DNA from: Haloarculaceae archaeon H-GB1-1
GTDB taxonomy: Archaea > Halobacteriota > Halobacteria > Halobacteriales > Haloarculaceae
Reading direction: 5' to 3'
Length of the DNA: 64,000 nucleotides
Assembly: GCA_029688825.1 (NCBI GenBank)
Contig: JARUKX010000006.1
Coordinates: forward strand, 62,001 to 126,000
The position numbers and the translations under genes are program-made. A model generated the notes under the pieces. The model saw nothing but the letters and a program-made list of their open reading frames with translations, was not told where the DNA came from and did no database searches. The number at the start of each line of letters is the position of its first letter. Position 1 is the first letter of the stretch. Shown here in pieces: positions 58,313-64,000 of this stretch.

Positions 58313-58737
58313 TCCGATTTCTCGCGGAGTTCGGGCGGAATCTCGTCACGTTCGTACACGACCGCCCCGCGTCTCGTATTCACCAGATCAGCGAGGACGT
58401 GGACGTACAAGGAGACGGCCGCGACGACCGCGAGGTACGTCGAGGAGAGCGCCAGCAGCGGCACGACCACCCCACCGATGGCCGCGTGGCTCACCAGGCG
58501 GTCGAGACCGTCGAGGTCGGTCTCCACGAACAGCGCCTCGGGGTCAGTGAACGGTCGGAGTGGATTCTCGACGAGCTTTTCGAGGACGTTCCAGTCGCCG
58601 TCACGATAGCGAGCGACGACGAAGTGGTCGACGTCGATGGCGACGCCAGCGGCCAGCCCGACGACGAGGACCAGTACGACGGGCACGGGCGGGGGAGCGA
58701 CGACGACGGCGAGGACGACGACGCCGAGCGAGAGCAA
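58309..58737 (-). CDS. Membrane protein with DxDH motif (DUF457-like hydrolase candidate)
   Basis: 142 residues read from TTG 58737; no ATG or GTG lies upstream before a TGA. Two or three spans at about 1-35, 85-108 and a short third. AIDVDHFVVARY near 33-44 and SHAAIGG near 83 give His/Asp pairs seen in membrane-bound DUF457-type hydrolases. An ATGCTC at about 58765 in another frame would supply a normal start if one base were missing, so the 5' end may be frameshifted. Function uncertain. Confidence 0.55.
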   Translation of the reverse strand: MLSLGVVVLAVVVAPPPVPVVLVLVVGLAAGVAIDVDHFVVARYRDGDWNVLEKLVENPLRPFTDPEALFVETDLDGLDRLVSHAAIGGVVVPLLALSSTYLAVVAAVSLYVHVLADLVNTRRGAVVYERDEIPPELREKSD

Positions 58738-58808
58738 GAGATGGCGGATCGTGTCGATAGAGCATCACCTGTCGAACGCTCGTCTCGCACGAAGAAAACG
58801 CTGCGGAA

Positions 58809-59159
58809 TCAGTCGTCGCCCGCGACGTCGAGGTCCTGCCAGACGCGAGGGAACGCCTCGACGAGGACCTCGTCGCTCTTGGCGACGGTGCAGTCGCCGT
58901 CGGGGGTGGCGATACACAGCGAGACCCAGCCGTCCTCGCGTTTGTCCTCGGTGACTGCCTTCGGCTCCTCGATGTACTCGACCTCGCCGGAGACGAGCTT
59001 GCCGGTACAGCTCGTGCACTGGCCCTGTCGACAGCCCGAACGCAGGTCCAGCCCGGCGTCGTCTGCCGCGTCGAGGATGGACTCGCCGTCCTCGACGTCG
59101 ACCGTCGCCGTGTTCCCGTCTGCCAATTCGAAGGTCACTGTTGGAGATTCCTGAGACAT
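58809..59159 (-). CDS. [2Fe-2S] ferredoxin
   Basis: 116 residues. The cluster ligands are SGCRQGQCTSCTGK (Cys-x4-Cys-x2-Cys, near 43-50) and SLCIATP near 81. The N-terminal SPTVTFELADGNTATVDVEDGESILDAA is the ferredoxin beta-grasp, and an acidic C-terminus is typical for halophiles. It carries one electron between a reductase and partner enzymes; the partner is unknown. A single-gene unit. Confidence 0.87.
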   Translation of the reverse strand: MSQESPTVTFELADGNTATVDVEDGESILDAADDAGLDLRSGCRQGQCTSCTGKLVSGEVEYIEEPKAVTEDKREDGWVSLCIATPDGDCTVAKSDEVLVEAFPRVWQDLDVAGDD

Positions 59160-59263
59160 GGTGCCTAGCCTGACATAGTGTCACAGGAACCGGAATAAGA
59201 GGGTTTCGCTCCGGGTATCGACCCTGAATCTGGCGTCCGTCACCGGTCGACGAGCGCGGCGGG

Positions 59264-61135
59264 TCAGTTCGCGCGTTTCTGGATCTCTTCGCGAAGCACG
59301 TCGCTGACGACGTCGCCGTCGGCCTTGCCGCGGAGCGCGCCCATGCACTCGCCCATCAGGGCGGAGAACGCACCCATGCCCTCGGTTTCGACCTGCTCGG
59401 CGTTCCGGTCGACCACCTCGGCGATGGCCTCTCGGACCTCGTCCTCGCCGGCGGAGCCGAGGTCCTCCTGTTCGGCCGCTTCTTCGGGCGTCAGGGAAGG
59501 GTTCTCGGCGAGCGCGGCCAGCAGGTCCGGAACGCCCTCCTTCGCGAGGTCGCCGTCCGCCAGCAGGGCGAACAGGCCGCGGAAGTGGTCGTCGGTCAGG
59601 TTCTCGACGGGAACCTCGTCTCGGCGGAGTTCCGTGACCGTCGATTCGAGCGTTCCGGCGGCGAGCGAGGCGTCGACGCCGGTGTCGACGGCCTCCTCGA
59701 ACAGCCCCCAGCGCTGGCCGTAGGCGACCTGATTCGCGAGTCCTTCGTCCAGGCCGAAGTCCGCCTGGTAGCGCTCGACCTTCTCGGTGAGTAGCTCGGG
59801 TTGTTCGACCTCTGTCACGTCGGGTTCGACCGGCGGCACGTCGGTTTCGGGGTACATCCGCGCCGCGCCGGGCAGCGGACGAAGGTATCGGGTCGTCCCG
59901 TCGTCGTTCGCACCGCGAGTCTCTTCGGGGACGCCGTCCATCGCCGTCTTCGCGCGCTCGACGACGGCCTCGATGGCCATGGCTGCCGTCTCGCTGTCGT
60001 CGGCGACGAGCGCGACGGCGTCGTCCTCGCCAGCGCCGACGGCGTCGCGGAGGGCCTCGACCTCGACTTCCGTGACCCCGTAGGCCGGTAGCTCGTCGGT
60101 GTGGAAGATGCCACCGGCACCGTGGCGCTTCGCGTGGTCCGACAGTTCCGTCCCGAGTCGGCGGTCGGGCTGGATCTCCCGTCCGACGAGGCCGTCGAAG
60201 CCGTACAGCGGGACCGCCTGCACGCTGCCGCCGCCGTTCAGCGCGCCGGCGATGACGCCGCTATCGGTGTCTTCGAACACGTCGCTGACGTCCTGGGACT
60301 CGCCGACGGAGGCGTTGCGGGCCTCGAGTTCGTCCCGGATGTCGAGCAGTTCGACCTGCCGGCGCACCTCGTTCCGGACGAGGTCGTCGATGTCGTCGAG
60401 GCTCTGGACGCCCTTCATCTCGACGCGCGCGCCGTCCTCGATGGAGACGTTCAGGTCCTGTCGGATCGTGCCCAGTCCGCGCTTGACGTGTCCCGTCGAG
60501 CGCAGGAGCATCCCGATGCGCTCGGCGGCTTCGCGGGCCTGCTCGGGCGAGGAGATGTCCGGCTTGGTCCCGATCTCCACGAGCGGGATGCCGAGTCGGT
60601 CGAGGCTGTAGCGAACGCCGTCCTCCGTCTCTGCGACGCGCTGGGCGCTCTCCTCTTCGAGCAGGAGATCCTCGACGCCGACCGGGCCGTCGCTCGTCTC
60701 GATGACGCCGTCGCCGGCGATCAGCATCGACCGCTGGAAGCCGGAGGTGTTCGAGCCGTCGACGACGATCTTCCGCATGACGTGGCCCTGGTCGACGACG
60801 TCCATGTCCAGTAGCTGGGCGATCTCCAGGGTGACGTCGAGGGCCTCCTCGTCGATCCGATGCGGGGGTTCGTCGTCCTCCTCGACGAGACAGGTCGTGT
60901 CGTACGCGAGGTACTCGAACTCGCGGTCGACGCGGCTCTCCTCCAGCGCCGCCTCGTCTATCTCGCCGAGTTCGCTCTTCGTCGGGTGGAGATACCGCGT
61001 GAACGTTCGCTCGGCGTCGTCCGGCTCTCGGAGGGCCGTCGGGCAGTTGCAGAACAGCTTCGTCGCCGTGTCGAGTTGCTGGTGGATCTCCAGTCCGGCG
61101 ACGAGCCCGAGGGCCTCGTAATCGTACTCGCTCAT
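59264..61135 (-). CDS. gatE: Glu-tRNA(Gln) amidotransferase subunit E (archaeal)
   Basis: 623 residues, the archaeal GatE length. It activates and amidates Glu-tRNA(Gln) with GatD to make Gln-tRNA. LVAGLEIHQQLDTATKLFCNCPTALREPD is the hallmark N-terminus; VDGSNTSGFQRSMLIAGDG, LGIPLVEIGTKPDISSPEQA and RQDLNVSIEDGARVEMKGVQSLDDI belong to the kinase-amidotransferase core. An AspRS-like insertion (about 280-400) and the YqeY-type tail (PSLTPEEAAEQEDLGSAGEDEVREAI) are present. GatD is not in this window. Confidence 0.93.
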   Translation of the reverse strand: MSEYDYEALGLVAGLEIHQQLDTATKLFCNCPTALREPDDAERTFTRYLHPTKSELGEIDEAALEESRVDREFEYLAYDTTCLVEEDDEPPHRIDEEALDVTLEIAQLLDMDVVDQGHVMRKIVVDGSNTSGFQRSMLIAGDGVIETSDGPVGVEDLLLEEESAQRVAETEDGVRYSLDRLGIPLVEIGTKPDISSPEQAREAAERIGMLLRSTGHVKRGLGTIRQDLNVSIEDGARVEMKGVQSLDDIDDLVRNEVRRQVELLDIRDELEARNASVGESQDVSDVFEDTDSGVIAGALNGGGSVQAVPLYGFDGLVGREIQPDRRLGTELSDHAKRHGAGGIFHTDELPAYGVTEVEVEALRDAVGAGEDDAVALVADDSETAAMAIEAVVERAKTAMDGVPEETRGANDDGTTRYLRPLPGAARMYPETDVPPVEPDVTEVEQPELLTEKVERYQADFGLDEGLANQVAYGQRWGLFEEAVDTGVDASLAAGTLESTVTELRRDEVPVENLTDDHFRGLFALLADGDLAKEGVPDLLAALAENPSLTPEEAAEQEDLGSAGEDEVREAIAEVVDRNAEQVETEGMGAFSALMGECMGALRGKADGDVVSDVLREEIQKRAN

Positions 61136-61171
61136 TGTGCGTTCGTGCGCCCCGCGGGGGTAAAAATCGTT

Positions 61172-62743
61172 TCAGTCAGCGCCGCCGGTCGGGGCGGAAC
61201 TATCCCCTTCGGACTCGGCACTCGTCCCCGACCGGCGCGACACCAGAGCGGTCTGGAAGCGGTCGGTTACTCCCCTCGCGAACTCGCGGGCGTCGTCCGC
61301 GTCGACGTCGACGGCGCTCGCGTCGTCGCCAAGGAGACTTCGCGACCCCGCCGTGTCGACGACGACGGTCGAGAGGTCCCAGCGCCGCTGGAAGAAGCTC
61401 CGCTTCTCGATGACGGTCTGGACGCGATAGTACGGGACCAGCTGGGTCCGCCGCCGCCAGAAGCCGTTTCGCGTGAAGACGTGGTCCTCGCCCAGCGCCC
61501 GGCCGCGGTTCTGCCACGTCGCCCGCGCCGCGAGGGGAGCGAGCACCAGCAACCCGAGCGTAACCCACCACGGGTACGACACCAGATACGCGTCGACGGT
61601 GAATGCGACCGCTGCGACGAGGGCGACGACCAGTCCGTAGCGGACCATGTACCGCCGCCGCGCACGCGTCGGTGGACGCTCGAACTGTGGTAGCTCGAAC
61701 GGTTCGATCTGTCCGGCGAGAGCGAGCACGCGGTCGCGTGTGGCTAGCGGGACCGCCGCTTCCGACCCACCGGATGGTGACGCACCTGGGGCGTAGCCAG
61801 CCGTCTCGACGGCGAGCGAGGCGTAGCCGAACCGTCGCATGAGGAGGTTCTCCTCGACGGTCACGGTCTGGATCTTGTCCAGCGGTATCGAGCCGTCGTA
61901 CCGCTGGATGAGTCCGCGTTCGTACCGGAGTTCGTCGCCGACGCGCGTCAGTCGGAAACCGTAGTACTGGACGAACGTCGTCACTGCACCGAGCGCCCAG
62001 AAGAGGAGCCCGAGACCGACGACGGCGACAGCGGCCACGAGGAGGAGGGCCGCGGTCCCGACCCCGCCGTTCGCGTCGAGGTAGCCGACGACTGCCGGGC
62101 CGATCATCGGCCCGAAGACGAACAGGATGGAGAGCGCGCGCACGTCGAACGAGAGGACACTCAGCAGGAGCAGGTCGCTCTCGTCGAGTTCGAACAGCGT
62201 CTCGCGTTCGACAGGCCCCCTGTCGACCGCAGCGTCGGCGGTGGTCGCGGCGTCTGCCTCGCCCTCCGTAGCGGCGGTCGTCCCTTGTCGCTTCCGCTGG
62301 CGGATCCCGTCCTGAAGCGTCCGCGCCGCATCGAGTCCGAGGTACTGGAAGGACGCTTCGGTCTCGCCGCCGCCGGCCGTCTCGACCTGGACCGTGGCGA
62401 TGCCGACGACGCGCGCGAGGAGGTCACGGGTGACGTCGACGTTCTGGACTCTGCGGAGCGGAATCTCCCGTTCCCGCCGCGCGAACACGCCAGAGCGGAT
62501 GTCCAGCGTGTCCGCTGTCAGTTCGTACTCGAAGCGCTGGTACCGGGCGACCTCGTAGGCGAACCCGACGACGAATCCGATGAGTGCCAGCGGCCCGCCC
62601 GAGAGCACCCCGAACGGGACGGCGTCGGCCAGCATCCCCGCCCCGCCGACGAAGCTCCCCGCGAAGAACCCGAATAACGCGAGGCTCATCCCACGACTGC
62701 CGCCGCGTAGCAGGACCGTCAGCGGATGCAGGCGCTCGCTCAT
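61172..62743 (-). CDS. Membrane protein with repeated bacterial PH domains (YdbT-like)
   Basis: 523 residues from the ATG at 62743. Three bPH2 units alternate with membrane-span pairs: FEYELTADTLDIRSGVFARREREIPLRRVQNVDV, then YGFRLTRVGDELRYERGLIQRYDGSIPLDKIQTVTVEENLLMRRFG, then VFTRNGFWRRRTQLVPYYRVQTVIEKRSFFQRR, each shortened here to its core. Acidic, disordered linkers separate the units. The 160-residue YdbS-like gene is coupled upstream by a 4-bp overlap. In bacteria such pairs influence membrane stress, but function in archaea is not known. Confidence 0.85.
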   Translation of the reverse strand: MSERLHPLTVLLRGGSRGMSLALFGFFAGSFVGGAGMLADAVPFGVLSGGPLALIGFVVGFAYEVARYQRFEYELTADTLDIRSGVFARREREIPLRRVQNVDVTRDLLARVVGIATVQVETAGGGETEASFQYLGLDAARTLQDGIRQRKRQGTTAATEGEADAATTADAAVDRGPVERETLFELDESDLLLLSVLSFDVRALSILFVFGPMIGPAVVGYLDANGGVGTAALLLVAAVAVVGLGLLFWALGAVTTFVQYYGFRLTRVGDELRYERGLIQRYDGSIPLDKIQTVTVEENLLMRRFGYASLAVETAGYAPGASPSGGSEAAVPLATRDRVLALAGQIEPFELPQFERPPTRARRRYMVRYGLVVALVAAVAFTVDAYLVSYPWWVTLGLLVLAPLAARATWQNRGRALGEDHVFTRNGFWRRRTQLVPYYRVQTVIEKRSFFQRRWDLSTVVVDTAGSRSLLGDDASAVDVDADDAREFARGVTDRFQTALVSRRSGTSAESEGDSSAPTGGAD

Positions 62744-63222
62744 ACGGCGTCGTCCGGTTCGCTCTCGCCCGCGAGCGTTCGCAGCCGTTGCTGGAGGTCC
62801 GTCGCCTGCCCCGGCAACAGACCGGGGACGCTCACGTCTGCCCCACGTGACCCGGCAGTGTAGACGACCACGTGCCCGAGACCGAACACGCGTTCGAACG
62901 GGTTCCGCTGGGTGTCGATGTGCTGGACGCGAACGTAGGGCACCACCGTGTTCACCTTCGTCAGCACGCCGCGTTCGATGTAGAGCGCATCGTCCTGCAC
63001 CTCGTACCCGAACGCGCGGTATCGAAAGAGCGTGTGGACCACGCCGAGCCCGAACACGAGGAGCGCGACCGCACCACCGACGGGCAGCGCCTCCGAAATG
63101 TTCCCCAGCGGATTCGACGAGAGGACCGCCGTGACGCCGATCGCGACCGCACCGAGGAAGAGAGACGGAAAGACACCTCGGAGCAGCCACAGTATCCGCA
63201 CGCGGGGGTGAATCCGTTCCAT
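62740..63222 (-). CDS. Small membrane protein with one bacterial PH domain (YdbS-like)
   Basis: 160 residues from the ATG at 63222. Two membrane spans (about 14-34 and 46-68) precede one bPH2 domain: FGYEVQDDALYIERGVLTKVNTVVPYVRVQHIDTQRNPFERVFGLGHVVVYTAG. First gene of the two-gene unit with the larger YdbT-like protein. Its stop overlaps that start by 4 bp. Confidence 0.85.
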   Translation of the reverse strand: MERIHPRVRILWLLRGVFPSLFLGAVAIGVTAVLSSNPLGNISEALPVGGAVALLVFGLGVVHTLFRYRAFGYEVQDDALYIERGVLTKVNTVVPYVRVQHIDTQRNPFERVFGLGHVVVYTAGSRGADVSVPGLLPGQATDLQQRLRTLAGESEPDDAV

Positions 63223-63438
63223 ACCCGCTCCATCGGCCGAGGGCTTGAAAGAACTACTCCTCTGGCGAGGAGACGGCCGCAGAAGACCCCGAATCGGCCG
63301 GACACCACGACCTGCCGAGACGTCCGACAGTCGAGACGGCGTCCAGTCCCTGCTGCGAGACCAGCGGCCCGTAGCGACCGCATCGGCGACGGACATCGGT
63401 CCCGGATGGCATAACTTTGGGCCACGGAGTGAAAGTAG

Positions 63439-64000
63439 TCCAGCGGGGACCAACTTGCACAATCGTCTCCGCCAGGAGCGACCCACGCGGGACTCGTCGC
63501 GGAGTTCGAGATCGACTGTGACGCCCTTCCGCTGGTGGAGGTGGCGGCCGCCGTCCCCGAAGCGACCGTCGAGGTCAACATCCAGTTCAACCACGGCGAC
63601 CGGCCACCGTTCATCGTCCACGTGACCCACGGTTCACCCGAGGAAATCGATCGGGCCTTCGAGTCGATGCCGTTCGCCGCCGAGTACAGGCTGGTCGGAC
63701 GAGCGGGCGAGACGTGCCGGTACCAGGTACTGCCCGCCACCAGTCTGCAAGAGCAACTCGGCGACCACGTCGACGACCTCGACGGGGCTTCGGTCGCTCG
63801 CGACGACCGACTCGACCATCGAGCGAATCGTCGCCACGCCGACGGGCAGGATTCAGACCGGATGGTTCGCCGACAGCAAGGCCTTCGACCGGTTCCGACA
63901 GTTCTGGCAGGCGAACGGCGGCTTCACGCTCCGTCGACTCACCCGCGACGGCGAGCCGGAAGACCCCGACGACGGACTGACCGACCCGCAGCAGGAAGCG
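63439..64000 (+). pseudogene. HTH-10 (bacterio-opsin activator-type) regulator, frameshifted, runs off the window
   Basis: From about 63475 one frame reads AGLVAEFEIDCDALPLVEVAAAVPEATVEVNIQFNHGD..., the N-terminal sensor domain of haloarchaeal HTH-10 regulators, up to LQEQLGDHVDDLDG. At a run of four G (63784-63787) the match moves to the next frame: LRSLATTDSTIERIVATPTG and FRQFWQANGGFTLRRLTRDG, ending with LTDPQQEA, the start of the HTH, at the window end. Removing one G restores a single frame. No ATG, GTG or TTG precedes the first matched residues after the TAG at 63436. It is either a pseudogene or a sequencing error. Confidence 0.65.

Overview
The window is a GC-rich haloarchaeal (class Halobacteria) chromosome segment. 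This rests on the acidic Asp/Glu-rich proteins, TATA boxes about 25 nt from start codons (leaderless mRNAs), twin-arginine lipoprotein signals, a PGF-CTERM-type C-terminus, archaeal GatE, an elongator tRNA-Met with an intron, and a trpDFEG cluster. I do not assign a genus.

Bases 1 to about 14,370 look like the right part of an integrated element next to the 3' end of a tRNA-Val gene; its left end and any integrase lie outside. It carries one long plus-strand operon: a C-terminally anchored surface protein, six small multi-pass membrane proteins, a 570-residue exported membrane protein, a soluble protein, a P-loop ATPase, a 1191-residue exported repeat protein with a low-GC patch, and a last small membrane protein. 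After a 465-bp non-coding interval with repeats comes an opposing three-gene unit with a large HTH protein. The layout fits a membrane virus or a plasmid-vesicle element more than a tailed phage.

From 14.4 to 22.3 kb is core metabolism: tRNA-Val, trpD-F-E-G with overlapping ends, and a cobalamin-dependent ribonucleotide reductase. From 22.4 to 26 kb lie a winged-helix gene with a broken MazF/PemK-like toxin, a regulator/membrane-protein pair, and a sulfite-oxidase-family molybdoenzyme with a membrane domain whose operon partner is a secreted protein of Met-Thr-Asp-Asp-Ser repeats. The latter pair is compared here with bacterial methionine-rich oxidant scavengers paired with a molybdopterin methionine sulfoxide reductase.

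From 26.3 to 44.7 kb two complete branched-chain amino-acid-type ABC operons (SBP-H-M-G-F plus a universal stress protein; SBP-M-H-G-F on the other strand) flank an SLC13-type transporter with an HTH gene, a histidine-kinase remnant, a VTT membrane protein, small zinc and membrane proteins, tRNA-Met(CAU) with a 64-nt intron, an EamA transporter and an RNase H-like protein. From 45 to 55 kb are a winged-helix regulator, an Nramp-like transporter, malic enzyme, a half-size heme A synthase and a polar amino-acid ABC operon. From 55 to 64 kb are pterin/folate genes (mptE-like, folP), trmJ-like methyltransferase, a 2Fe-2S ferredoxin, gatE, a pair of bacterial-PH-domain membrane proteins, and a frameshifted HTH regulator cut by the window end.
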